Shown here: positions 15,364 to 23,458 of the stretch, in pieces
Position numbering within the stretch: the first letter of the stretch is position 1
Layout: each line of letters starts with the position of its first letter
Assembly (NCBI GenBank): GCA_028277515.1
Contig: JANQGC010000087.1
Location: forward strand, 1-40,116
DNA length: 40,116 nucleotides
Source: Anaerolineae bacterium
Lineage (GTDB): Bacteria > Chloroflexota > Anaerolineae > Promineifilales > Promineifilaceae
Direction: 5' to 3'
Made by a program: the position numbers and the translations under genes
Notes under the pieces: generated by a model
Database searches by the model: none
Told to the model about the DNA's origin: nothing
What the model saw: the letters and a program-made list of their open reading frames with translations, nothing else

Positions 15364-15408
15364 TGTTTGGGAGTATTATTTTTTGTTTGTAAACAACTGA
15401 CACTTGTC

Positions 15409-18042
15409 TCACAACAGGCCTAACTTGCGGGCCTTTTCGACGGCTTCGGTGCGTCTATGTACCCCAAGTTTCCCAAAAATTCTGTGGTTATGTCCTTTCA
15501 CAGTATCCAGGGCGATGAAAAGCCGTTCGCCAATTTGGCGATTTGAGAGACCTTGTGCAATAAGCTGCAGAATCTCTAACTCGCGCTTGCTTAGGGGCTC
15601 AACGAGCGCATGGTGAGAAGGTTTAGGATCATCCTTCTCACCAGCTCGAAACGCAGCCAGCAACTTACGGGCATAGTCTGACATAATCCCCCGTACAGCA
15701 GCTTCAGACAATAATTGAGCCATAGGTGATTCGCAATCGACAAACGTTCGGATGTAACCTTCCGGTTCACCCAGAGAGAGGGCATCGCCCAACGACTCCA
15801 GGGCATGGCCCATATCACCCTGCGACTGGTAAATCAACGCTTCTCTCACCCGGGCCTCAATCATCAGACCGATCCCTTCAACCGCCTGCGCAGATTTATA
15901 TATCCACGCGAGCAAGTTTAGCGCCTCTTCCACATCTCCCTCTTCCGCAAACTTACTGGCCCGAGCATGATCGCTGTACCCCGGCCAGACTTCGAAATAC
16001 GAGTCATCCCCCAGGTAAATATTTGTATTCTGAGTCTGTATAGGCAAGGGGTTGGTTTCACCGGTCAATACTCGATCTATAATTTGGGTTACATCTTCGG
16101 ATAGATCGAGGATAGTTCCCTGTTCTGCCAGACGTTCTTTCTCCCATGCCATTGCCCTTGCGCCGGCCATCACCACTGAATCATACCCGATCTGGTCGGC
16201 CAGGATGACACCTTGGGTCAGGTTTGTATAAAAACCATCCACGTCGTTCCATTCAGCCAGCACCCATCCCAACCGGAGGTATATCATACACAGAGTCGGA
16301 GGTGGCTTCTCGTGGCGCGTCAACTGATCTCGTATTGTCTGACGGCATAGCTTTGCCGCCCCGTGCAAACGCCCCTGTAAGATCAGGGTTGCGGCCAGGT
16401 GACTGGTAGCGATGAGACTGGCCAATTCGTTGCCCGAGGTGCGTCCCTGTGACACCGCTTCACGGAAAGCGTTAGCGGCCTTCACCAACTCTCTGTTGTC
16501 CATGTAAGCCAGACCAAGATTCAGTTCAATGAAGGTGCGCACAAATGGATTGCCATCGCCCAGGCGATTTACCGCGTCCTTCAAGAGGTTTATCGCCAGG
16601 TTGTTATCTCGCTGACGGCGAGCATTCCAGGCTCGTAGTGTGGCGATGTGACTTTGCAGATCCCTGGTCATGTCGTCATCGGCTGGTGGTTCTAGGGCTT
16701 TTAGCGCGCGTTGTGCGTCTTGCAGGTAGGGTTCAATGGCTTCCAACTGATGGGTAAAATTCGATGCCCAGGCATGATACACACACAGGTACGGCCGTTT
16801 CTGCACAATGCTTTCGGGGAGTGAATTGATCCATTTCTGCACAGGGGTAAAGGCCCCTTGCCCAATCAAGCGCAATCCATTGGCTTCGATCAGGTCGGCT
16901 GCCATCTCGAAATTGCTCCCTGCAAGGGCATGATCAACTGCCTCAAATTGGAAGCCATGAAGTGTGTACCAGTCGCTGGCCTGACAGTGCAATATGGACG
17001 CCAGTTCTGGTTGAGTTTGATTCAGTCGTCGTCTTAACAAATCGGCGAAGAGGTGATGATAGCGATACCAACGCCGCTCGTTGTCCAAAGGGACGATGAA
17101 CAGATTTCCCCGCTCCAGGTTTGCAAGCGTTTCCTCCCCATCACTGCTTCCGGTGAGAACGTCACACAATGATCCAGTCAGGCGATTCAATATTGATGTC
17201 TTTAGCAAAAAGTCTTGTGTTTTTGGGGACTGATGAGAGAGCACTTCTTCTCCCAGATAGTCTAAAATATAGCGGTTGCTGCCGGTAAAGGAGCGCACGA
17301 ATCCCTTTATATCGCCACTGCCTTGCATTGATAAGGCAGCCAATTGCAACCCGGCAATCCAGCCCTCGGTGCGCGCCTCCAGTGCAGCCGCATCTTGGAT
17401 TGATAGTTCAAAACCCATCATCTGGTTGAGAAAAGATGCCGCTTCGTCAGTGGTAAAGCGTAGATCATCAGTACGTATCTCTGTCATTTGGCCACGCCCA
17501 CGCAGGCGTGATAATGGCAAAGATGGATCGATGCGGCTGGTGATGACCAGGTGCATTTGAATGGGTAGATGGTCGAGCAGAAAAGTAATTGCTTTGTCCA
17601 CCGACTGAGATTCGATTACGTGGTAATCGTCGAGAATGAGAACGACATCTTCAGGGAATTCGGCTATTTCATTGAGCAAGGTGGTCAGAACCGCCTCAAT
17701 GTTCACCGACCCTGGGGATTGCAGGGCAACCAACACCCCCTGCCCTAAGTTGTTTTTAACGGTTTGCAAGGCGGCGACGAAGTAGATCAAGAAGCGAGTC
17801 AGGTCGTTATCGCTTTCATCCAGTGATAGCCAGGCGATGGGCTGTTCAGTTTGCCGCACCCAGGTGGTCACCAATGTGGTTTTGCCGAAACCGGCAGGGC
17901 CGGAGATGAGGGTTTGTTTGCTGCCTTCTTGTATCCCCTGGTTGAGTTTTTTGATGAGGTGCGGGCGGGAAACGAGGAACGGCCGTAACCGCGGCACATA
18001 TAATTTCGTTTGCAGCAGGTCGCCAGACATAGGCCCATTCAT
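15409..18042 (-). CDS. MalT-like LuxR-family ATP-dependent transcriptional regulator
   Basis: An 877-residue STAND-class regulator. Residues 8-60 hold the usual MalT opening (LLQTKLYVPRLRPFLVSRP) and the Walker A loop GPAGFGKTT (48-56). The Walker B strand is VVLILDDYHVI, near residue 140. A long helical TPR-like region follows (about 400-800). The last 65 residues are a LuxR DNA-binding domain (LSKRELEILQLIAQGLSNRQ, then RLFIALDTVKGHNHRIFGK). In the recognition helix HNHRIFGKL stands where many family members have HTTNIYGKL. The family binds an inducer and ATP, oligomerises and activates nearby promoters. Likely targets are the downstream genes on the same strand. No strong ribosome site is seen for either candidate Met (18042 or 18030). 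Confidence 0.92.
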   Translation of the reverse strand: MNGPMSGDLLQTKLYVPRLRPFLVSRPHLIKKLNQGIQEGSKQTLISGPAGFGKTTLVTTWVRQTEQPIAWLSLDESDNDLTRFLIYFVAALQTVKNNLGQGVLVALQSPGSVNIEAVLTTLLNEIAEFPEDVVLILDDYHVIESQSVDKAITFLLDHLPIQMHLVITSRIDPSLPLSRLRGRGQMTEIRTDDLRFTTDEAASFLNQMMGFELSIQDAAALEARTEGWIAGLQLAALSMQGSGDIKGFVRSFTGSNRYILDYLGEEVLSHQSPKTQDFLLKTSILNRLTGSLCDVLTGSSDGEETLANLERGNLFIVPLDNERRWYRYHHLFADLLRRRLNQTQPELASILHCQASDWYTLHGFQFEAVDHALAGSNFEMAADLIEANGLRLIGQGAFTPVQKWINSLPESIVQKRPYLCVYHAWASNFTHQLEAIEPYLQDAQRALKALEPPADDDMTRDLQSHIATLRAWNARRQRDNNLAINLLKDAVNRLGDGNPFVRTFIELNLGLAYMDNRELVKAANAFREAVSQGRTSGNELASLIATSHLAATLILQGRLHGAAKLCRQTIRDQLTRHEKPPPTLCMIYLRLGWVLAEWNDVDGFYTNLTQGVILADQIGYDSVVMAGARAMAWEKERLAEQGTILDLSEDVTQIIDRVLTGETNPLPIQTQNTNIYLGDDSYFEVWPGYSDHARASKFAEEGDVEEALNLLAWIYKSAQAVEGIGLMIEARVREALIYQSQGDMGHALESLGDALSLGEPEGYIRTFVDCESPMAQLLSEAAVRGIMSDYARKLLAAFRAGEKDDPKPSHHALVEPLSKRELEILQLIAQGLSNRQIGERLFIALDTVKGHNHRIFGKLGVHRRTEAVEKARKLGLL

Positions 18043-18088
18043 GGGCTCATTATAAAGGATAGAGTGCTGATTTACCTAGAGCGTGGGA

Positions 18089-18109
18089 GGGGAAACGGCC
18101 GTTTTCCCC
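18089..18109 (-). terminator. GC-rich hairpin after the EamA-like gene
   Basis: GGGGAAAC and GTTTTCCCC pair (with one bulged T) around a GGCC loop, 53 bases past the stop at 18162. The stem is strong, but no T-run follows on either side. The centre is one copy of the ACGGCCGT octamer that is frequent in the window. A terminator is the simplest reading, with limited support. Confidence 0.4.
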
Positions 18110-18161
18110 AAAGATCATGTCTAATCCCAGCTAAAACCCACGTCAAAGCCCTAGCAACCGC

Positions 18162-18614
18162 CTACTGCACTTGTGGCTTAGAGATAAAAACCACATAGCC
18201 AACCGCGATCAGGATAAATCCCACCAAGTCATACATGCCCAACGACGACAACTTTATCCTTCCCAGCGCTAATTCCAGGATAAGACTAATGAAGGGAAAG
18301 GCCAGCAATGTGAGGGCGATTGTCGTGATATTAGAAACCTGCACACCAAAAAAGAACAAGGCTTGCGCCATAAACATGACCATAATCGAGCCAAGCGCGA
18401 TGTAAATATATTCTCTGGGCTGAATCGCCGATAGCTGTTGTTGTCCAGAAAAAACCGTGTAACTCGTGACTAGCAGAGCAACCAAGCCAGCCGGGATGAT
18501 CATAAGACCGGTTCGGAACCACTCATTCTTGATAGATGTCACATTGACGATAACCAGATAGCCTGTGGCAGATATGCATTGCATCAATAGCCCAAGCATA
18601 AGGCCCTTAACCAT
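18162..18614 (-). CDS. EamA-like half-size membrane transporter
   Basis: A 150-residue protein. The ATG at 18614 was chosen because AAAAGGAGGT lies just before it; a longer frame to 18773 overlaps the SARP gene and is hydrophilic. About five hydrophobic segments are visible, from MLGLLMQCISATGYLVIV to GFILIAVGYVVFI. The pattern near the end (SNITTIALTLLAFPFISLIL) is typical of one repeat of the EamA/drug-metabolite transporter fold, where full proteins have two repeats of five helices. A half-size product would have to act as a dimer, as in SMR transporters. It lies 101 bases downstream of the SARP regulator on the same strand and may be its target. Confidence 0.7.
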   Translation of the reverse strand: MVKGLMLGLLMQCISATGYLVIVNVTSIKNEWFRTGLMIIPAGLVALLVTSYTVFSGQQQLSAIQPREYIYIALGSIMVMFMAQALFFFGVQVSNITTIALTLLAFPFISLILELALGRIKLSSLGMYDLVGFILIAVGYVVFISKPQVQ

Positions 18615-18715
18615 TTTGCTACCTCCTTTTTTCTCATTGTTGTTCTCAAGAAATAGTGTATCTTGATATGATTTGTTGTGTCCACTTTTTTTGAACAGGG
18701 TCAGTTGCCGATTAC

Positions 18716-21703
18716 CTAACTTAGCGCAAGCGTGATCGCTTGTTCGGTGGTCATCGTCGCTCCTTTCGACCATTCCAATTCAAACACGACATCTCCGAGC
18801 TGGGCACGCAGTCTCGCCAAAGCAGCCTCATTTTCTTTCACTTCTATTTGTTCAATTGGCGCGCCAAGTCGAATCCGCAAGGTCTCAGCCGCCGCCAGGA
18901 GTTGAACCGCCCGTTCGTAGTGATTTTCAATTTCTTCAACGTCAGCAATAAATTCAAATGAGTAGGCATACCCACGCTGAAGACCTAATTCGTAACGTAT
19001 TTGCAGGCCTTCGCAGTATAATGCCCTAGCCTGAGCATAATCGCCAAGCTGATAAGCGACGTTTCCCAGGTTTTGAACGGCTAGGGCAACGCCACGCCGA
19101 TAGCCGAGCGATCGGTAAATATCCCGACATTCCTCAAATGCTTGTTGAGCTGCCGCATATTTCTTGTTTCCCAATAATGCGCCAGCAAGCCGATTGAGTG
19201 CTGTTGCGAGATCAAACGGGCGCTCGAGTTGGCGCCACATTGCTATGCTTGGCAAGATATACTCAATTGCGGCTTGATCCTTGCCTACATGATAGGCCAC
19301 AGTTCCCAGCACCATTCTGGCTTTGGCTATACCAGCCGTATAAGATATACGCTCAGCCTCCAGCAGCACTTCTTCAGCTTGCACTTGCAGGTTCGTGAGG
19401 TTGCCACTTAATTCAGCCAATCCGTAATACGCCAAGCGAGCGTCGATCTCTCCCTCCCGATCACCTAGCTGCTGGAACAATTGCTGTGCTTGCCGAGCAC
19501 ACTGCAACCCATAGTCAAAATCAGAGATCGCCGAGGATAGATCGGCCGCTGCCAGCAGGGCTTTTGCGTGAGGGAGCGAAACCGATGTGTCAGTAGCATC
19601 CAATACGCGCTGGAGCCAACGACGCCCTTCCTGGAAAAATCCACTCAGTTCCCAGAAATTCAGATCAGTGCCCAATTGCGCGACCAGGGCCAGCGCTTGC
19701 TCGCGATCGTGCGCAAGCAACCAATCAAACGCGCGTTGCAGGTTATCGTGGTCGTCTTGTACGGTACCTAGCCGTGCGGGAAGAGGCTGCCCAGCCGGAT
19801 TCTCCGCCGCTTGAGAGACAAGATGTGCATAGTAGTAGGCATGACGCTCCAGTGTCTCTGCCTCCTGATGGCTACCTTGCAGATGCTCCTCTGCAAACTG
19901 GCGGATAGTTTCATGCATGCGGTAGCGCTGACGATTACCATCAACCTCAAAGATGACCAGAGAGTGGTCAACCAGATCAGCGAGGATCTCACCGCAAGGC
20001 TCCGCTGGAGCGCAGACCGTCTCGGCGGCTTCCAATGTCCATCCTCCGGCGAATACTGCTACTCGGCGGAATACCAATTGGTTCTCCGGGCTCAAAAGCT
20101 CGTAGGACCAATCGATCAAGGTGTGTAAGGTGCGCTGGCGTGGTATGGTTCCGGCCGTCCGCCTATTAAGCCAGGCAAAGCGTTGATCCAGCCGTTCGGC
20201 GATCGCTTCAATTGGCATCACGTGCGTCTGTGCCGCTGCGATTTCGATAGCCAAGGGGATACCATCAAGCTGTTGGCAGATGCGGGCGACTGCCAGAACA
20301 TTCTCGTCAGTCAGCGTGAAATGTAGCAAGGATTGGGCTGCGCGGTTTGTGAATAACTGAACCGAGTCAAAGCGTAGGGAGTCCGTAATCGTGAGATTTT
20401 TCGTACCATTGATTTTTGGCGTGGCAAATGGTTCCAGACGTACGACGTGTTCCTCATCAAGGTGAAGCGGGATGCGGCTCGTCGCCAGGACAGTCAACCC
20501 AGCAGCTTCGCGACAGAGCGTTTGGACAAAGCGCGCACACGCTTTCACCAGATGTTCGCAATTATCCAGCACAATAAGCATTGACCTATCACGCAGGTAG
20601 TCCACGATGGCAGCAGTGGTCGAGCGGCCGGTGTTGGTCGGCAAACGCAATGCCGCCGCGACGGCATCGTCAACAGAACTTTCATTGGTTACACCTGCCA
20701 ATTCAACAAGGCAGATCTCATAGGCTAAATCGCCTGCCATACGGTGAGCAACCTCGATCGCGAGGCGTGTCTTGCCGACGCCGCCAGGTCCTGTCAATGT
20801 CACCAACCTGACGGTGCGACGCGACAGAAGATCGACCAACCGCGCAGATTCTTTCTGGCGTCCAAAAAAGCGTGTAAAGACGGGCGGGAGAACAGCCTGC
20901 CGCGCATGCGACTCAACGGGCGCGAGGGCGCGGATCTGCTCAGCAAGCGTCACAGTTTCTATGGCTGGCGCCAGCCCAAGGTCGGTTGCCAATAGGCGTC
21001 GGAATGTTTCGTAGGCATCCAGGGCTGCGCTGCGCTGATCTGCGCGAGCCAACACACGCATCAATTGACGATAGGCAGATTCGCTCAGCGGGTCGTATTC
21101 GAGTAGACGACGGATGGCACCTTCGGCTTCAGCCATTTGTCCGGCGCGTTCATGAAAGGTAGCAAGCTGTTCCAACGCTGATGTCACCTGCTTTTGGAAC
21201 TGTTTACGCTGCATGAGGGACCAATCATCAAACTGCACGCAATTGGGGAGTGAGAATTTATCCAAAAAATCGCCGCGAACTAAATCAAGCGCCTGTGTCA
21301 GCCGTTCGGCACATTCTGAGCAATCATATTTGTCGGGATGTGGATGTAGGCGGCAAGCTTCCATCAATGTGTTAAAGCGGACAACATCCAATTCGTAATC
21401 GCTTAGCGGGTTAAAGCGCAAGGTGAGCCGGTCGCCGATCAGGTGTGGCTCCTCCTTGGAATCGCTTGTTCCCAAGGCTTTTTGAAGATACGCCCAGGTC
21501 ACGCGAAGATTGTTTTGAGCCGAAGCAGTTGGCAAGTCGGGCCACAACAAGCCAAGTAAAAATTCACGACTGTGGGCATGATCCGACTCGATCAGAAGGT
21601 AGGCCAGCAGCCCGATCCCTTTACGGTTAGTGAGGGTGATCGCTCCCACATTGTGCTGCTCGATCTGCAATTGACCGAGTAAAGAAAAAATTAATCGAGA
21701 CAA
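18716..21703 (-). CDS. SARP/AfsR-like regulator with BTAD, NB-ARC ATPase and TPR domains
   Basis: A 995-residue regulator. Residues 1-100 form the winged-helix domain (FSLLGQLQIEQHN, SREFLLGLLWPDLPTASAQN). Residues 100-250 are the bacterial transcriptional activation domain, with paired helices such as ALEQLATFHERAGQMAEAEG. An NB-ARC-type ATPase follows with Walker A GPGGVGKT (residues 305-312) and Walker B MLIVLDNCEHLV. The last 350 residues are TPR-like repeats (GNVAYQLGDYAQARALYCEG). The start is a TTG at 21703; no ATG occurs upstream before a stop, and the position fits the family. Such proteins activate secondary-metabolism or secretion genes in actinobacteria; their targets in other phyla are mostly unknown. 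The two secreted lipoproteins are divergent to it. Confidence 0.9.
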   Translation of the reverse strand: MSRLIFSLLGQLQIEQHNVGAITLTNRKGIGLLAYLLIESDHAHSREFLLGLLWPDLPTASAQNNLRVTWAYLQKALGTSDSKEEPHLIGDRLTLRFNPLSDYELDVVRFNTLMEACRLHPHPDKYDCSECAERLTQALDLVRGDFLDKFSLPNCVQFDDWSLMQRKQFQKQVTSALEQLATFHERAGQMAEAEGAIRRLLEYDPLSESAYRQLMRVLARADQRSAALDAYETFRRLLATDLGLAPAIETVTLAEQIRALAPVESHARQAVLPPVFTRFFGRQKESARLVDLLSRRTVRLVTLTGPGGVGKTRLAIEVAHRMAGDLAYEICLVELAGVTNESSVDDAVAAALRLPTNTGRSTTAAIVDYLRDRSMLIVLDNCEHLVKACARFVQTLCREAAGLTVLATSRIPLHLDEEHVVRLEPFATPKINGTKNLTITDSLRFDSVQLFTNRAAQSLLHFTLTDENVLAVARICQQLDGIPLAIEIAAAQTHVMPIEAIAERLDQRFAWLNRRTAGTIPRQRTLHTLIDWSYELLSPENQLVFRRVAVFAGGWTLEAAETVCAPAEPCGEILADLVDHSLVIFEVDGNRQRYRMHETIRQFAEEHLQGSHQEAETLERHAYYYAHLVSQAAENPAGQPLPARLGTVQDDHDNLQRAFDWLLAHDREQALALVAQLGTDLNFWELSGFFQEGRRWLQRVLDATDTSVSLPHAKALLAAADLSSAISDFDYGLQCARQAQQLFQQLGDREGEIDARLAYYGLAELSGNLTNLQVQAEEVLLEAERISYTAGIAKARMVLGTVAYHVGKDQAAIEYILPSIAMWRQLERPFDLATALNRLAGALLGNKKYAAAQQAFEECRDIYRSLGYRRGVALAVQNLGNVAYQLGDYAQARALYCEGLQIRYELGLQRGYAYSFEFIADVEEIENHYERAVQLLAAAETLRIRLGAPIEQIEVKENEAALARLRAQLGDVVFELEWSKGATMTTEQAITLALS

Positions 21704-21743
21704 GACCTTCGAAACTAATGATGAATTAATGGATCGTCATTAA

Positions 21744-21752
21744 AGTATAACA
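21744..21752 (-). promoter_or_regulatory. Possible extended -10 promoter element for the SARP gene
   Basis: On the minus strand TGTTATACT fits the extended -10 consensus TGnTATAAT at all but one position and lies about 40 bases upstream of the TTG start at 21703. The upstream region is AT-rich, but there is no good -35 box at the right spacing, which extended -10 promoters can tolerate. Confidence 0.35.
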
Positions 21753-21768
21753 TAACTCGCTAGCAAAG

Positions 21769-21858
21769 TTAGAAATTATTCCTACTAACGGGCCGTCCCC
21801 CAACGATGCGAGTACGGCGATTTGCCTGGTAACACAGTTCGACAGCCACAACAACCAT
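21769..21858 (-). CDS. Possible 29-aa leader ORF upstream of the SARP gene
   Basis: On the minus strand AGGAGGT (21868-21874) stands 9 bases before an ATG at 21858. The frame continues for 29 codons (MVVVAVELCYQANRRTRIVG and nine more residues) to a stop at 21769. It ends 65 bases before the SARP start. An ideal ribosome site on so short a frame suggests a leader peptide or the surviving start of a lost gene. The frame stays open upstream of the ATG for about 27 more codons, which favours the second view. There is no known relative. Confidence 0.3.
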   Translation of the reverse strand: MVVVAVELCYQANRRTRIVGGRPVSRNNF

Positions 21859-22018
21859 ACTATCAATACCTCCTAAACGATCACCAATTGAACAGAGGCG
21901 GATTGTCCTATGGTTTAGAAAGAGACCGCAGCTAGGGCCTCCTCACTGCCACTGACTACACACGTCGGTGCAAGCCATTTTTTATATCGTTCAGATTTCT
22001 TATTCAAGGAGAATAAAC

Positions 22019-23350
22019 ATGGTAAAACGAATGTATTTATTAATTTTAGTTCTGTTAGTTGGACTGTTGTTGGTTGCTTGTGGCGGAAGCGATACTGCTG
22101 AGAGCACAGCCACCGACCAAGACACGCAAGATACTGGTGACAATGAGGTGAGGGTAAAGGAAAATAGTGCACTAGGTTCCGCTCCCGGGCTATTCGAAGC
22201 AAGCACTGAGGATGGCCCGGCCGCTCGCGGCCAAACCGCGGTCACCAGTGATGCCACGGCCGCTTGTCTGACCGCGGAGGAAGGCGAATTGGCACGTCTT
22301 ATCAATGAGTACCGTGCGTCGTTAAACCTGCCACCAGTGCAGGTCTCTAAGTCAATGACCCTGGTTGCCCAGCAACATAGTTGGGATGCCACTACCAACG
22401 GTAATGCATTTCCCGCACCACCAGCCGGTAAAACATGCAATCTGCACAGTTGGACCGGCAACGTGAATCCCGCCCTGCAACAAGGGACCTGGACGGCCGT
22501 CTGCTATACCAGTGACCATGCCAATGCGCAGGGCATGTGGGACAAACCACGCGAGCTCGCCGGGTACCCAGGTATTGGCGTCGAGAACTCCTATGCAGCC
22601 GGAGGCGGAGCGACACCCCAAGGCGCATTAACCGCCTGGCGCAATAGTCCGGGACACAACGCCGTGATGACCGAACAAAACGGATGGACACGACCCGCCG
22701 CGATGGGCGTTGGGATAAACGGTAATTTCGCTAACCTCTGGTTTGGCTATGCGGCCGATCCGGCTGGCGAGGCCCAACTCTGTGGCGGTGGGAGTATAAC
22801 TCAACCTACGGCCGTGCCGCCTACAGCGGTTCCTCCAACGGCTGTGCCTCCTACAGACGTACCACCTACAGACGTGCCACCTACAGCGGTTCCTCCAACA
22901 GCCGTAGCGCCTACAAACGTGCCGACCACGGATGTGCCTGCCACGGACGTTCCGCCTACGGATGTGCCTCCAACAGCCGTACCTCCAACGGACGATCCAC
23001 CAACAACCGTACCTCCCACGGCTGTGCCTCCCACACAGGCTGCACCATCGGGAACAATATTAGACGAGAATGGTACCATTGCTGCCGGTGGCGCGGCCGA
23101 ACACACGTTTGGTATTTTCCCTGGACGAACCTACACAGTCCTGGTTACGCCTTCGGCTGAATTTGATGTTGATCCAAGTTATACTTGTTCAACTGCTACA
23201 AGAAGGTGGTCTGGAAACTTTGACTGGCAATGGGAAGGCGTAGCCGAAACATTGACCCTGACATCGTCTGCTGACGGCTCCTGCCAGATTTCCGTAAGCG
23301 GCTACTCGGGTTCGACGGGAACTTATACAATCATGGTGACAGCCCAATAG
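22019..23350 (+). CDS. CAP/SCP-domain secreted lipoprotein with Pro-Thr linker
   Basis: A 443-residue protein. AAGGAG precedes the ATG at 22019. A lipoprotein signal ends in LLLVACGG, so Cys21 should be lipid-anchored. After an acidic, Ser/Thr-rich spacer, residues 85-260 form a CAP/SCP (PR-1-like) domain: LARLINEYRASLNLPPVQVS, then ENSYAAGG, then AWRNSPGHNAVM and WFGYAAD. The His and Glu typical of this fold are present. Residues 261-340 are a repeated PPTAVPPTDVPPT linker. The last 100 residues look like a small beta-sandwich resembling pre-peptidase C-terminal domains (TYTVLVTPSAEFDVDPSY). CAP proteins in bacteria are surface proteins of largely unknown role. The next gene encodes another lipoprotein. 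Confidence 0.85.
   Translation: MVKRMYLLILVLLVGLLLVACGGSDTAESTATDQDTQDTGDNEVRVKENSALGSAPGLFEASTEDGPAARGQTAVTSDATAACLTAEEGELARLINEYRASLNLPPVQVSKSMTLVAQQHSWDATTNGNAFPAPPAGKTCNLHSWTGNVNPALQQGTWTAVCYTSDHANAQGMWDKPRELAGYPGIGVENSYAAGGGATPQGALTAWRNSPGHNAVMTEQNGWTRPAAMGVGINGNFANLWFGYAADPAGEAQLCGGGSITQPTAVPPTAVPPTAVPPTDVPPTDVPPTAVPPTAVAPTNVPTTDVPATDVPPTDVPPTAVPPTDDPPTTVPPTAVPPTQAAPSGTILDENGTIAAGGAAEHTFGIFPGRTYTVLVTPSAEFDVDPSYTCSTATRRWSGNFDWQWEGVAETLTLTSSADGSCQISVSGYSGSTGTYTIMVTAQ
22801..23040 (+). repeat. Coding tandem repeat, PPT(A/D)VPPT linker
   Basis: About sixteen degenerate 15-base units, each coding five residues of the form P-T-A/D-V-P, make a stiff linker between the CAP domain and the C-terminal beta domain. 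The third-position variation shows that it is old rather than a recent slippage product. The opposite strand has a long Gly-Val-rich open frame that is only its shadow. Confidence 0.8.
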
Positions 23351-23390
23351 TTTGTGATATATTTCTAAAGAGTTTGTACAGTGAACAGAA

Positions 23391-23421
23391 GGACTGGCAG
23401 TCGTTATACGACTGCCAATCC
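23391..23421 (+). terminator. Strong hairpin between the two lipoprotein genes
   Basis: GGCAGTCGT (23396-23404) and ACGACTGCC (23408-23416) form a perfect 9-bp stem with a 3-base loop, and the flanks extend the stem to 13 pairs with one mismatch. It lies 41 bases after the CAP gene stop and 38 bases before the next start. There is no T-run, so it could be a partial terminator or a transcript stabiliser that allows different expression of the two genes. Confidence 0.5.
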
Positions 23422-23458
23422 TATAACAGTAACAGTCGTCCATAGATCCCAAAAGTTT

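Larger units (their letters stand above)
21704..22018. other. Intergenic region between divergent SARP and CAP-lipoprotein genes
   Basis: This 315-base spacer must hold the promoters of both divergent genes. The minus strand shows a possible extended -10 element (21744-21752) and a short ORF with an ideal ribosome site (21769-21858). The plus strand shows AAGGAG before the ATG at 22019, but no promoter I would defend. No long repeat was found. Confidence 0.5.

Noticed and set aside
22801..23040. CRISPR-like repeat array
   Set aside because: The 15-base units have no spacers and are in frame with a Pro-Thr linker in a gene.
22801..23106. A minus-strand Gly-Val-rich open frame
   Set aside because: It is the antisense of the PPT linker repeat; its apparent repeats come from the repeated codons of the lipoprotein gene.
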